NCBI GenBank assembly: GCA_027924585.1
Contig: BSBM01000442.1
Coordinates: forward strand, 3,348,001-3,412,000
Direction: 5' to 3'
DNA: 64,000 nt
DNA from: Larix kaempferi
Taxonomy: Eukaryota; Streptophyta; Pinopsida; Pinales; Pinaceae
Part shown: positions 11,395-23,367 of the stretch, one piece after another
Position numbering within the stretch: the first letter of the stretch is position 1
How the letters are laid out: each line of letters opens with the position of its first letter
Program-made: the position numbers and the translations under genes
The notes under the pieces: generated by a model
Database searches by the model: none
Told to the model about the DNA's origin: nothing
The model's input: only the letters and a program-made list of their open reading frames with translations

Positions 11395-11897
11395 TCCACT
11401 CACAGATGTGGGTGAAGGGAATTCCCATACACTTTGTTGTGGACAACGGCAGCCAAAAAAACCTGATCTCAGCATAAGTCATCAAGAGACTGGAGCTACC
11501 AATAACACCACACCCACAACCATACACCATTGGATGGATAAGCCAAGGACGAGGGATCTGCGTTAGTCACCAATGTCGCCTACCATACAACATCAAGCCC
11601 TTCAAAGATGAGGTATTGTGTGATGTGGCCCCACTTGAATTATGTGATGTTCTTTTAGGACAGCCATACATGTGGAAGCGTCATGCTGTATATGAATCAC
11701 GACCTCGCAGTGTCATTGTCACTTTGGGAGGACAACTCTACCGGATACCAGATATAGTTGCCCCTACCCTAACCAAGCAGGGAAGGAAGATAATATCCCA
11801 CACTGGGAAATTTCCCCTACTCGCAATTGCCACTGAAGGTGAACATCAGATCGCAGAGACATCCACAACCTCTATACATTATCCCTCTACTCAGTAG
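11395..11897 (+). pseudogene. Gypsy-1 retropepsin
   Basis: The active-site loop reads HFVVDNGSQKNLIS (about 11430-11475; D-x-G type), followed by a stop and then VIKRLELP…PQPYTIGW. The frame 11616-11897 continues with LCDVLLGQPYMWKRHAVYESRPRS, the C-terminal half of the aspartic protease and its flank. It cuts the polyprotein in the family. One in-frame stop just after the catalytic loop breaks it. After this the element jumps to a basic tail (FKERQPFRFKKRRTRSS) and the 3' LTR. Confidence 0.75.
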
Positions 11898-12207
11898 AAA
11901 CAAGAAGAACACAAATTCAGTGCAGCATCGCCTATTCGAGTGCCTCTGCAGTGCAAGGCCACGCATTCAAGGTGCTCCTCCAAAAAGAATCCATTAACAC
12001 CAATGCAGACTAAGGGTACCACAACAACCAAAACTATTAAACATCTCCAGCACATCCAACAACAACAATTACAACCCTCTGAAGATTTCAAAGAAAGACA
12101 ACCTTTCCGCTTCAAAAAACGCCGCACCAGGAGCTCAACTCAACACACAGTTCGACAGATAATGGATTTGACGCAATGGATACCATTGCTTCCTAAGGAG
12201 GGAGGAT

Positions 12208-12825
12208 TGATCCAGGTGGATATCGGTGGTGGCCCACCTCTTCCAACTATTTCAAAACAGTCTTCTGGCGATTTTGGTAAATTACTATTTTTAGTAGTTT
12301 TTCGAGTCCTAAACTTCCGGAGCCGTTTTGAGGCCCTAAACGACATTTTTTGGCGATTTGGGAGGCCAAATGGTTTCCTTTGACATATATTTGGCCCTAG
12401 TCAAAATTTGTAAATCTCGAATAGCCCTTTCCAATGGGCTACCGAGCGCCCCAAACGGAGATCGTATGCAAACGTTATGTCCCCTGGAAGTTGACTGTTC
12501 AACTAACCACCTTGGGGCCGCAAACTTTATGACGGTTCATCTTCTAGGGTTAGGTTTTTGGATGCTTGGGATTCTTTCCCTCATGCTTATGATAAATAGG
12601 CCCTTTCGACCTCTCTTTGTAATCATCTTGGCACGAATGAGCATAGCGGCAACATCTCTTCTCAGAGATAGCTACCACCATTCTAGCTATTGTATTTTAC
12701 AGTCTGTTCTATTTCCGCTATTTAATAGAATATGTGTTTACTGTATCTCTGTGTTCTTTGCAATATATCTCTGTATATGATTCTGTATATGCTATCTTAT
12801 TTCATTCCTGTGTAAATCCGGATCA
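12208..12825 (+). repeat. Gypsy-1 3' LTR
   Basis: Begins TGATCCAGG after the purine tract and ends CCGGATCA, followed by TSD ACCTT. Same sequence as the 5' LTR apart from scattered changes. Confidence 0.92.
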
Positions 12826-12830
12826 ACCTT

Positions 12831-13105
12831 CTAACAAAATCCCCCCCCTTAGTTCTATACAGTCTAAAACTAGAAACCTAGGGATTCCATTACGCTAATA
12901 GACCACCTAAGAGTCCATTAGAGTTTAAAGCACAAACCTCCCACCTAGGAAGTAGATCGAAAAAAACTTCAATAGATTGAACATCAAAGCACATGGTTTC
13001 TTGTAAGAAGACAATATCAGGGTTAGTATCCTTTAACAGCTTGGATAGGGACCTAACCTCCACACCCCTACCCAGCCCACGCATATTCAGAGAGAGGATA
13101 GACAT
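12831..13105 (-). pseudogene. L1-1 ORF2, N-terminal half of endonuclease
   Basis: Begins MSILSLNMRGLG and continues with DIVFLQET, the first conserved blocks of the AP-like endonuclease of plant L1 elements, which nicks target DNA to prime reverse transcription. The usual W in 'NWNVRGLG' is Leu here. A stop follows at GGLLA. The coding sequence continues across the Gypsy-1 insertion: with one copy of acctt, the frame reads into the block ending at 9558. Confidence 0.8.
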
Positions 13106-13709
13106 TATGAACCTGTGTAATTGGGATCAATAGCTCTAAGGACCTGGAGGGAGGAATTCTCAGAAAATTTAGTTGAAATAGATTTAGATTTTTACAATCT
13201 AACAGAAAAGGGTTTATATCCAGAAGAAGAGGATGTATCCTTTACATATTTATTCCTTTTTTTCATACTGTGAATTGCAACATTTGAAATCTAATGGAAT
13301 TGACATGGGAGATAGAAGGGGTTTTTGAGAAAACAGAGAAGGGGTATTTATACCCAGTTGGACTCAACATCCCCATTTTATCATTTGAAGAGTTAATATA
13401 GGAAGGTTTATAAAACTCCGCAGTCTCATACTGGCCCTTCCCAACAACCCCAGATGTCTGAATAGTAGTAGGGACAAAACAGGGGTACCACCTTAGGATG
13501 AATACAAGGGCTAGTTTCGGAAATGTTCACAACATCTGAAATTGCATTCTAATCAGGACCTTCAAAATTATCAGACACATATAATGATTGAAAACCAATT
13601 CCATCATTCATGTTTAAGGGAGCATCCGAAACCCCTAAATTAATGCAAGACAATCTTTTATCTAAGGTTTTTTTCTCTGCATAAATATAAAAATTCAATT
13701 CATCCTTGG
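13106..13709 (-). other. L1-1 inter-ORF region
   Basis: Lies between the ORF2 start and the ORF1 end of L1-1 and holds no supported gene. It is rich in AT with short broken frames; probably the degraded C-terminus of ORF1 plus the spacer. Confidence 0.5.
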
Positions 13710-14790
13710 TCACATCTTCATAGAATGTGGGAGATTTTGATTTCTCCTTACCTGGATTGTAGGGAAAAGTTGCAGCAAGATGATTCGATGGTGCATCAGC
13801 AAGTGCCTTAGTCTATTCATCTTCAGAATTAGAGCCCCATCAGATACATCCTCTTGGGATCCAAATAATAAAGAAGGGAATATGGATTTAATATGACCAA
13901 TTTTCCAGCAGAAGAAACAATGGAACGAGATTTGATAATAATCTAACCTTAGAAGTATAGTTCGGTCATCCCAAACTATTTCCACCTCCGTCGGAATACC
14001 CCAAGTAATATCCAATTCCACCATGATGCAGACAATTTTATTCACCATACCAAAAAATTATTCTTATCAATGCGAATGAATCTTCCAACAATGTTCGCCA
14101 TGCCCTCCAATGCATTTTGTGCCCACAATTCTAATGGGAACCCCAGTAACAACATCCATAAGTGTCATCACATCATTTTGTCCTTATTCGCGTCAAATTA
14201 TGAATGCTAGCGTTTGAGAATCAAGGAACCTTCTTTGATTAACCAAATATTGTTTAATATGGTGGATATGTGTTCAGTACCAGGAAAAACAAAGCATATC
14301 CACCCATTTATCAACATATGAAAGCATGGGGCGTAGCCAATGATTGGAAACCAGTGTTTATTCACCCACTTGATCATTTCAAGTTTGTTAACCTTCACAA
14401 ATTCAGTACGACCCCCAGTGCCCTTCTATTAAGGACCTTAACCCTATCCATATAAATGTCCGCTCGTAGCACATATCTCTCCAAACCCTCACGCGATTTG
14501 TAGGTTTTAATCTTTCTTCGAACCCTATCATGTTCCCTTGAAATCCGCTTTGATGGGTTCTTCAAAATCTGAAGGCCCTGGTCTCTAGAGCCCTTATCTA
14601 AGCTATGAAATGTAGGAGTAACAGGAGAACTGCTTGATATCGTTCCCCCATCCAACCCATATTTGACCATCATACCATCATCCCACAATGGAAGCAATAA
14701 TGAATCCTTGTTAATGGATAAATTTGTTGGTGCGGAAACCAACTGATCTCCCTTGTCTGAATGGTTCGAATCTAGAACAAAGAAAAACAA
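13710..14790 (-). pseudogene. L1-1 ORF1 (nucleic-acid-binding, gag-like)
   Basis: Three minus-strand frames follow each other: 14790-14395, 14398-14207 and 14048-13710. The middle one resembles the DUF4283 domain of plant L1 ORF1 (…NKHWFPIIGYAP…FPGTEHIS…). The last one resembles the following region and ends in a CCHC zinc knuckle, CFFCWKIGHIKSIF, whose final Cys is replaced by Phe. In the family this protein coats LINE RNA. Stops and shifts separate the frames, so it cannot be functional. Start near the Met at 14790 or slightly upstream. Confidence 0.75.
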
Positions 14791-14880
14791 GAATGAAAAA
14801 AATCCCCTAGATCCATGAAATTAATTGAATACAAAGAGTCCATTCCATACCTTATTTACGAAGGTCGTCCTCGCAGCTTG

Positions 14881-17400
14881 AAGCTTTTGGAATCCTGCTT
14901 GTTGATGAATAGATTACCTGCAAAAGTTTCAAAATGAAAAAGACAAGAGACTACAAGATAACATGATACATATAAGCAATTGACCAAGGAGAACTACTAT
15001 AAATGAAATTACACATCATTTATGGGAAAGGAAGACATTGATGTATTAATTAAAATAGAGGAATGAAATACAACTAATGAAGCCTTGGTGTTGAAGATCC
15101 TTTCCAATGGAACCTTGCCTCAATTTACCAATCATGGAAGAATGGATTCCTGGCTCAATTTCTCTAGCATTTGGATACCCTCATTTCAACCCCCCTATCC
15201 CATGAAGAGGAGCTTCGATTATAGGCCAAAGCAAATGAGGAAGAGAGGAGAGGATTAAGGGAGAAGGATGAGGTGGGATCCTACTAAGCTGGGAGGCGAG
15301 TGAGATCCACCCTATATGGAAGGGATAGACCTCCACGAGGGTATCCTTTGAGATACTTCTCGAAGCTTCTCTTTTTTCCTCCGTACAAACATTGGCGTGC
15401 CCTAGACACTAGCAACATGCACCAGTGACGCACTCTGTAGTGGAGCAAGGTGCATTGATCAGGAAAGACATGCTCTCCTATAATAAAAGGTCTGTCGGCT
15501 TCTATAAGCATGGTTTTTGTAGGGAAAAAACCTCATAAATCATCTTCCGAGGATTTTTGGCCAAGTACCTTAGGGATTTAGGCAAGGAAAAACTATACAT
15601 GGTTCGTGATCATAACGAGTACAAAAATTATGTGTAACAGAATGCCCCCCAAAGTATGAATCTAAAGTAAAAAGATAGGTGAAATACTTGTATGGATAAT
15701 GTATAAAGGATCGAGGCAAGGAATCATCAGTTGGAATCTGTCAACAATAACCAAGGATCTTTTTGCAGTACAATAATTTTATCATCCCAACAGCTCACCA
15801 CATGGTTGCCGACCAATACATTGTAGATCCATGTTGATACTGACCGATGATATGGCCACCAAAATAAAGTGTGGATCCATATCTAAATGACTGAACACAA
15901 TCATGGATACTAAAATACAAGAATATATCCGTGATGAGATAATGACACAACCATGACCAATGCAAGAGTGGATCTATATGACAGTACATCAATGAGGTCT
16001 CCACCTTAACATCTATGTGGGAACCTACTAAAAAATATCCATCGCAAACTTGGGTGTAATAGTAAGACATCAGAACAACCGAGGGTCTTCTACCCATTCT
16101 CGAAATGATACAAATCTAACCATGTGATTACAATGCGTTGAATTCGAACATGGTAGAAACCACTTGATTACCGATCAATGATGTGAACCATTAACAAGTG
16201 CGATGGAAATCACCAATGATGGCGATGATACCCAAGGTATCACTAGTACATTCCAATGAATGCGAATGAATGAGTTGGAGTCGAACATCAGTGGAATCAT
16301 TCGATAAGAGGTCAATGATACAAACCTACTGTCAAAAGAGAGGAAACCTACCATTGAGGCATGCAGGATCCAAGGTACCAACTATTTTCTAAGTCTAATT
16401 CCTGGATGATGAGATGATGTCGACATGAATAGAATCGTCAAAGGAGGGCCATGATGTATCCCACATCATCAACATGAAATTAACACATGAAGTGATATAT
16501 AAGATGGTTTATCAAATGAGTGTGAACTGACACAAAGGTGTAATGGTAAACCAAAACGACTGACACAATGGAAGGATTAATGACTGCGAAGGTTTATTTC
16601 GGCCAAAGACATCATTTGAAAATTTTAATGGAACAACAAGCGACTTGGAAACATTGACTCAACATAGCAGAGATCAAGACATAATGCAACAAATGACGGA
16701 AGAATTCTTCGGAGTACCCAAAGGAGTAGAATGACTTGAAGACAAGCTGACTACCCAATAGTTTGACTAGAATGCAGAAAGGTGCCATGTTAAAAGGTTA
16801 CTTTAAGCTTCCATTAATACAGAGTAAAATACATCTTCCCATTCCCTTAATTTCCCCATCATGATGGATGAGTGCCTCTTTTCTTTTTAACGACCTAGAA
16901 GAGTGTAACAAACGCTCGATGTAGCTCATCATATGATGAGTCCAATATCACATGTTTTATGAACCTAAGAAAAGAGGGGTTCGGTCCCAAAAAGGATCCT
17001 TCCATGTATAATTTTATGAGTTCAAAGAAGGTAAACTTGGTGGCATTTTACATTTAGAGTGTCTGGAACAGTCAAAAGAAGACTCCTAATAGTTCTTTTT
17101 CGTAAACATTAGTCTCCTCTTTTGAAAAAGGATAAAACAACGTGAGAGAGAACTCTTCTAATCATGATTGACTAGAGTATTCATTTTTTGTAAATAGTCT
17201 AAATAGGCTAAAAAAAGGATATACTACCACCGGATAGACGTCCTTTCAAATTCTTTTACGAGCGTCAAAGAAACAAGTTCACTCAACAATCTTTTCATAT
17301 TTAGGGAGTCTGAAAAGGGATTAAAATGAGGCTCTAAAAAGTTCATTTTTTGTATAGCTAGTCTCCCGAGGTCGAAAAGGGGATAAACTATTTCTCAAAA
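14881..17400. other. Unassigned, probably degraded retroelement DNA
   Basis: No intact frame. Short minus-strand frames at 15284-15511, 15795-16097 and 16175-16381 have no recognised motif. The position downstream (on the minus strand) of the retropepsin at 18765-19380 suggests this is what remains of Gypsy-2, but no RT motif can be read. Confidence 0.35.
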
Positions 17401-17559
17401 AATGACTTTTTCATGGTTGGTAATCGAGTACGACAAAGGTAAAAAGTACACTCAACGTAGTTCTTTTTCCATAAATATTCTAGCGAGGTCGGATAAAGTG
17501 CTAAACCTATACTCGCTAGACACACCTTTTTACTCAATTTTTTAACAAGCACGACAATG

Positions 17560-18760
17560 GTATCAAAAGCACTCGAAATATTTTTCATGTTTGAATGAGA
17601 GAACGAAAAATTAAAAAGTAAGCTCAAATCACTTTTCATGTTTCAATCAAAGCATGAAAAAAGTGAAAAGTAAGATCAAACCAATTTTCATGTTTCAACC
17701 GGAGCACAAAAAAAGTGAAAAGTAATCTCAATACCATTTTATTTTTTTTAACGAGCTCGAAGACAGGTGAAAATAATGCTCATGATATCTGATTCATTTT
17801 TTAACGAGCTTGTAACAAAAAATAAACTATGCTCAGTATAATTCCCATTGGCAGGTTTCTTCCCAACATGATATCCATAGATTGGAAGTTTTCCCCCAGC
17901 ATGAGAAACTAATGACTTAAATACAGTACGATGTGCAGGGGCTGGAGACATGCCCCCAAATATTTGTTTCGCTCACCTACTCTTTTTCTTCACCCAATCA
18001 GACTCATGGTTACTAATAGGAATATATTCACCAGAGGAGGAGGAAAAGAGAGGATTAAATAGCATAGGTGGATAAAATGAAGGTTCATATATTAAATCTA
18101 GCGAAAGACTCGACTCAAATGGAGTTTCATTTTCTAATGAGCTTGACATAGGAAATGAACTATACTTGTAGGGTGTTGTTTCATTTTTTAACGAGCTTGT
18201 CACAAGAATAGAACTATGCTCATATTCTTATGTTTCATTTTTTAACGAGCTCGACACAGAAAGGGAATTATGTTCGTGGACACCTGTTTCATTTTTAACG
18301 AGCTCGACACAGAAAGGGAATTATGTTCGTGGACACCTGTTTCATTTTTAACGAGCTTGACACAGGAAAATTACTCTACTCATGGAGCTAGTTTCATTTT
18401 TATGCAAGCTTTAAACCAAAGGTAAATTATGCTTGGGAATGGTTTCATTTTTACACAAGCTCGAAACCAAAGGTAAACTATGCTTGAACAAGTCTGTTCC
18501 ATTTTTTAATGAGCTTGGAGACAGAGACCAATCTGTGCTCATGGTGGCCCATTTAATTTTTCCAAATGAGCTTAAAATGGAAAAGAAACTATGCTCGTAA
18601 TGACCTGTTTCATTTTTTAACGAGCTTGACACGGGAATAGAACTCTACTCATATGACCTGTTTCATTTTTTAATGAGATTGACACTGGAACAAAACTCTA
18701 CTCATATGACCTGTTTCATTTTTTAACAAGCTTGACACATAAAGGGAACTATGCTAATAC
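17560..18760. repeat. Tandem array, about 60-bp unit
   Basis: The unit is roughly 'GTTTCATTTTTTAACGAGCT' followed by 'TGACACAGG..ATAGAACTATGCTCAT' and recurs with many variants; the units at about 18180-18760 are the best preserved. A related, more diverged part ('TTTCATGTTTCAA..GAGCA') lies at about 17570-17760. The short minus-strand frames here (for example 18411-18632 with MSSSLKNET repeats) are by-products of the array. Confidence 0.75.
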
Positions 18761-18764
18761 CACT

Positions 18765-19380
18765 TCATGGATCCCATGAGGACGACTCTCTAGACGGAAT
18801 ACATATCGAAGGATAAGCCTCAATCATGGCTTCTAAGAGGTCCTCATTGGAAGGAAGATAAAACATGTCAACTCTCGAATCTAAGGTTAAAGAAGACGAG
18901 CAATTAAAGAGAGGCTCATGTTCAACGGAAGTTGAAAGGGTGGGATATAACACCACATAATTGACCTGTGGCGGGTAATATACCATGTGGGCATAATTCA
19001 AATGATCGATAGTCGAATGAGAGTCAACAAATGAAATTTGTTCGATAGTCAAAATGTTTCCATCATGAGGTAAAGACAACACTCGGAAGAGTGTGAAAAT
19101 GAGATATTTCATCGCATAGACATAATCTCGTCTGAGGAGAAGATTAAAATCCAAAGGACTTGGAACTACCAAAACATCAATAAAGACCATTTTTCTGCCT
19201 AATGAAATAGGCAACTAAGGAACAATCCCCAAAGGTTTAATGATTCCCTTGTTAAAGGATAACAGATTCTGAATAATGGGCACAAGTTGCGAGGAACCCA
19301 TAGCCTACCAATAATTTGAGGACAAAATACTAACTGCAACACCTTAATCAACTATAGTATGAGGTACATCTTATGACCAA
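18765..19380 (-). pseudogene. Gypsy-2 retropepsin
   Basis: On the minus strand, the segment before 19214 reads VD-x-GVAVSILSSNYW (active-site loop with its following serine, about 19340-19290). It continues through GSSQLVPIIQNLLSFNKG and then the open frame 19214-18765 with LPISLGRK-type and DFNLLLRRDYVYAM blocks, which are typical of plant gypsy aspartic proteases (usually LLLGRDYVYAM). One or two stops interrupt it near 19220-19350. The C-terminal 60 residues are less conserved. Confidence 0.7.
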
Positions 19381-19569
19381 CTTGCACAATGATTTCAAAA
19401 GGAAGATAGGAAGGAAGGCGAGGTGCATAGATTTTCTTCCAATCGATAAAAATCGACCAATTCATAACCAAAGGTGGAATACCGTAAGCCTCATTACTTG
19501 GGGGGGTCCTGTAATAGGATTAATTCCCCCCTACATGGTATAATATGTATTAACAAGAATAACTTGAAT

Positions 19570-19812
19570 GGTATTAGATTCACTCTCTAACGGTAGAGTG
19601 GGATCGATCAAGGATTAAACTAGATCGACCACTTGGGTTTCACTCTTTAAGGGAAGAGTGAGATCGACCGAGGATGAAACTAGATCGACCACTTGGGTTT
19701 CACTCTTTAAGGGAAGAGTGGGATCGACTGAGGATGAAACTAGATCGACCACTTGGGTTTCACTCTTCAAGGGAAGAGTGGGATCGACCGAGGATGAAAC
19801 TAGATCGACTGC
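19570..19812. repeat. 60-bp tandem repeat, four units
   Basis: Four near-identical 60-bp units (GGGAAGAGTGGGATCGACCG + AGGATGAAACTAGATCGACC + ACTTGGGTTTCACTCTTCAA). As 60 is a multiple of 3, the minus frame stays open and codes for a 20-residue repeat beginning PTLPLKSETQ. It lies between the gag tail and the protease of Gypsy-2, so it could be an expanded linker of the polyprotein. Confidence 0.85.
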
Positions 19813-19910
19813 TTGATCAGTCGATGACAAGTCAAGAGGCAATTTACTACAACTCGTTGGAGGCTGTGATTAAGACACAGAAATACCCTCCAATAATCGC
19901 AAATATTCGT

Positions 19911-20468
19911 TCATGCAAGAAAAAAGGTAAGTACGGTGCATGTCCCTACATAATAAGCACAGATTCTTGACTTTACTTTTCTAACTCTTAACCAAAGATT
20001 CAGTATGATGTCCAGATGCTGATGATACGGGTCATTTAGAATCTTGCGACCATACTTATAATACCTTGGGAATACCAAGGAAATCCTTAAGAAAATGGGG
20101 CCCTCATAAATCTTGCAAGGGAACTTAGCTTTACGAAGATTCGAAACAGGTACATTGATACTCCCAGCATGATGATCAGTGGATGTTGGGTTCCCAACAT
20201 GATGGTCAGAGGTTGGAGCTTTGACCTTTTGCTTAGTGTTCTTCTTCTTAGCCTTCCTTTTCTTCTTCTTCTTATCCACCTGTTTACTAAATTCATAGCT
20301 TTCAGTAGGAGAAGAGGAAGAAAGGGAAGCAAACTCAACATTTGACGAAGAAGGAAAAGCATCAATGTCAAGTTGATGTCCTTGTGGGGGAGGACTGTGA
20401 TCCAAAAAAATCGGTGCACTTGGGATAACCAGATTGGAGAATAACCATACTACTAATCCTATATTCAA
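19911..20468 (-). pseudogene. Gypsy-2 gag C-terminal, lysine-rich
   Basis: A 185-codon frame with a serine-rich block (FASLSSSSPTESYEFSKQVD), then a lysine cluster (KKKKKRKAKKKNTKQK) and a histidine-containing repeat (DHHVGNP/DHHAGS). No zinc knuckle is readable. Position upstream of the retropepsin suggests the C-terminal part of gag. The function is inferred only from position and basic composition. Confidence 0.4.
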
Positions 20469-21285
20469 TCTGGGAAGGCTCTATGTGACCATGAAGGGAG
20501 GACCAACACCTCCATATGGAGGAAAAACAAAAGACATACCCTGAAAAGGGGTCTCTTGGTTGCTAGTCCTAGAATATTTTTTCGTATCTAAACTCTCTAA
20601 GAACCTCTAAATTACCACACAAATCAAACACTACTCAAATCTAAAAGCAACAAGCAGTATGTTAAAGGGATGGATAAATAAGCCAGTTTCTCATAGGATT
20701 TTCAAATCGTCGCAACTCGTGATATACTGTAGGGTCCAACAGTTATACTCGGACCAATATTTTAGAGCACTAACAGGGAGGATTTGGACCGTACCACTGA
20801 CAGTATAACCTGACTACCTAGTAGTACATGCGTATTAATCTCCTCGAGCGTTGTTCTCGATGTATTGCAACAATAATATGTCCAGTATGTTTAATCGGAT
20901 GGTTCCAGGACCTTAAAGGGGTCTCTCGTTATACACAAGGTACATGGAAGCTCAAATCTGTAGTAGTGATGTCTAATGCATAATCGTACGAAAGAGGCCT
21001 TCCTATATACCGTCGAGTACGTGAAAGAACCTTTTGATATACCATTAAAGTACGTGAAAGACCGTTCAATATACCAACGAGTACGTGGAATAACCACACA
21101 TACCCCAGAATGCAGTGCAGGAAAATAACGATAGCTTCTATACTTTAAGACATCAGAACACATATCTAACCTATCATTCAAGTTGCTAAATATTTTAACT
21201 TAATTAGCACTTGATTTTATCTTATGCAGTTAAGTGGACAAATGGAAATTTAGACCTATCTCAAAACCATGCATGTATGAGATGC
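20469..21285. other. Unassigned, possible 5' part of Gypsy-2
   Basis: No gene. 20990-21090 repeats a short motif around 'ATATACC...GAGTACGTG(AA)' three times. No primer binding site or LTR was identified. Confidence 0.4.
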
Positions 21286-21697
21286 AAATCTTTTTTTTCG
21301 ATGAAGTCCTACTTTTTTTTTCTTTTTTTTTCTATAAGCAAGAAAAATTATATTAAGAAGGAACCTTCAATACAACAAGTTTAGGACTCACAGGGCCTCT
21401 CATGCCCAAAGATTTTGCAAGACATCCCCATTGCAAAAAATATATATCCCTTCTACACCATAACTATCTATTCCCTTAACCCTTTTATAGTGATCATTAA
21501 CAAAATTATGTCTCAAAAGACCTTCAAACAGAGTCCGTATAAACTGTGGAACTGGACACTTCAGCCGAAGTGACACTAAATACACAAGAGACTGCGGATA
21601 AATCCCGCAAACACCATGCATACTATCCAAACCAAAAGATACATAATATCAGGAAAAAAAAAAGACCTGAACTCAAAATAAACCAACCCGAAACCCA

Positions 21698-22292
21698 TCA
21701 TTTTGGATCCTGGGCGACATTTCGATGAATCAAAGTCCCAGAGCGGAGGCCGCCAAGCTTCTGGACATCTGTGGATGAGGTCTGGCCAGACAGACTGTGA
21801 ATGGGGCATGGACCTAGAGGGCGTGCAGTAGAAGGGACAGCACCATTACCCAGAGCTTCCAGCGACAGACCCAGTTTTAGAGTGATGCGATTGATGGTCC
21901 TGTGCATCAAACGGTTATCATCCAAATGCTCCCTCCATGCTCTCGCTGATTCAGCTTCTCTCAAAGCCTTGTTTTCCTTGTCCATCATCAAATGGGCCCG
22001 GAGATCCTTAGTTACCCGATAGGTAGTGGCAATCCTATCATAGGAGGATAGATGCCCAGCCGTGGTCCCAGGATCACAAATCCACTCTTCTACTTCCTCC
22101 TTGACTGATTCGATATCCAGGGATTTTACCTGATTCCACAGGTCCCATTCAAACCTTTCAATTTCATCCCTGATGATGGCAGGAATGCGTTTCCGGAAGA
22201 ACTGGGTGGTGCCCTGCTTTTCGTAACTCTCAGGTTAGTTTCCTCCTTTCCTCAACCCTTTTACCCTTACGCGCTTTCCGCTTGGGATCCAT
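21698..22292 (-). pseudogene. Open region between RNase H and tail of L1-2 (possible third ORF)
   Basis: From an ATG at 22292 the minus strand reads MDPKRKARKGKRVEERRKLT, one TGA, then a continuous frame to 21698 (about 198 codons in all). It contains FFRKRIPAIIRDEIERFEWDL, a long charged helical region (MMDKENKALREAESARAWRE) and a Pro/Gly-rich end. I do not recognise the family. The very basic N-terminus suggests nucleic-acid binding or a nuclear signal. It lies after RNase H and before the A tail, where plant L1 elements usually have only a 3' UTR. The single stop fits CGA to TGA decay. Confidence 0.5.
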
Positions 22293-22839
22293 TGCACCAG
22301 TTTCCTGGTGCATCACGTAACACAACACTTGCTCCTATATGCACACATAATAACTCCACAACAAATACAGAAACAAAATGCAAAGAGGATGTGAGTTCTT
22401 CGAATAAATAGCCAAGAGTCTTAGACCAAATCCCGTAACCATACTAAATCCACTCAAATTTCTATTGATTTGCAAGAGAATCCCATACATTTCTCGGTTT
22501 CTCTGCTTGGTTCGTCGTACCTTGCCTTTCAATGGGAGAAGGTGGCTGCAAGATTACCCCATTATTGAAAATCGAAGTGAGATCATGGGAATTCATGTCC
22601 TGGTTTAATACTGAGGAACCACATTAGCATGATGATTGTAGATGGGATGGATTCTAGGTGTTGAGAGGGCTTGACATGTGTTCTCTCGTCATGGAAATCG
22701 AGTCATGACTCATGTGCCCCATCAAATCCCGGTACAACCTGATTTCATGGGCTTCCAAGTGGATGCACTGGAGTTTCCAGCCATTACCCCCCTCGTCTGG
22801 TAGTTTTCTTTCATTCTCCCTTGCTATGTTTCATTCCCC

Positions 22840-23367
22840 GATGTTTTCCAACAGTTCAGCCACCTTATTTTCATCACGTTTATGATGGGTAAAGGACCAA
22901 GCGTGGCGGCCACAGATGAGATCAGCAAACTTTTCAACCCGTTACATCATTCTCCATCTTTGCACGACTTTGGAAACCTTTTGTACACCTTGTATCTTTT
23001 TAGCTATTTGGATGATGATGTGTGAATCACCTTCAAATACCATGGGTTCCCAACCATTTCAAATTGTGATTCTAAGGCCATGAATCAAACCTTCAAGTTC
23101 AACCGCATTGTTGGTAACTTGGGAGATATTCCCATAATAGTATCGAAGGATAACACCCGCGCTATTCTTGATAACTCCTCCAAATCCAACCGAAATGGGG
23201 TTCCCTTTGTAGGCCCCATCAAAATTTAACTTGAAATGTCCGCATAGAGGAAGGTGCCACAGACGAGGACTTGCAAGAGCCACCTTCCGGGCCTTACAAA
23301 TTATCCAAACTTGTGGAGAGAAATCCATTCCCCATCCCGCTAGAATTTGTTTCTCGTCATCATCCAT
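22840..23367 (-). pseudogene. L1-2 RNase H (RVT_3)
   Basis: Reads FKLNFDGAYKGNPISVGFGGVI, then NNAVELEGLIHGLRI, then VFEGDSHIIIQIAKK after a stop. These are the three acidic RNase H blocks (D in FDGA, E in ELEGL, D in EGDS). The domain removes the RNA strand during LINE replication. A stop after LRITI and another after WRMM interrupt it. Confidence 0.85.

Larger units (their letters stand above)
9559..12825 (+). mobile_element. Gypsy-1: Ty3/gypsy element without RT and integrase
   Basis: Two LTRs of 619 and 618 bp (9559-10177, 12208-12825) bracket 2.03 kb. The 5-bp TSD ACCTT is perfect (9554-9558 and 12826-12830). Next to the 5' LTR is a PBS (TGGTATCAGAG, 10179-10189) and before the 3' LTR a polypurine tract (AAGGAGGGAGGAT). 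Inside are gag, a zinc-knuckle-like region and a retropepsin. No RT, RNase H or integrase is present, so the copy is non-autonomous. It is inserted in the endonuclease of L1-1. Confidence 0.92.
5101..14880 (-). mobile_element. L1-1: L1-type LINE, split and decayed
   Basis: Read on the minus strand, the domains come in L1 order: ORF1 with a DUF4283-like region and zinc knuckle (14790-13710), AP endonuclease (13105-9115, split), reverse transcriptase (about 8560-6600), reverse-transcriptase zinc-binding domain (6259-6056) and an RNase H tail (5501-5301). All are broken by stops and frameshifts. Gypsy-1 (9559-12825) and a hairpin element (6557-6726) interrupt it. With Gypsy-1 and one TSD copy removed, the endonuclease frame reads straight through. 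The 5' end (about 14880) and 3' end (about 5100) are approximate; no TSD was found. Confidence 0.85.
15300..21280 (-). mobile_element. Gypsy-2: degenerate gypsy element
   Basis: Minus-strand gag-tail (20468-19911) and retropepsin (about 19380-18765) stand in gag-pro order. Downstream, instead of RT, lies a 1.2-kb tandem array. No LTR pair could be paired by eye, so the limits are only approximate. The many tandem arrays and absence of pol suggest a non-autonomous or strongly eroded copy. Confidence 0.5.
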
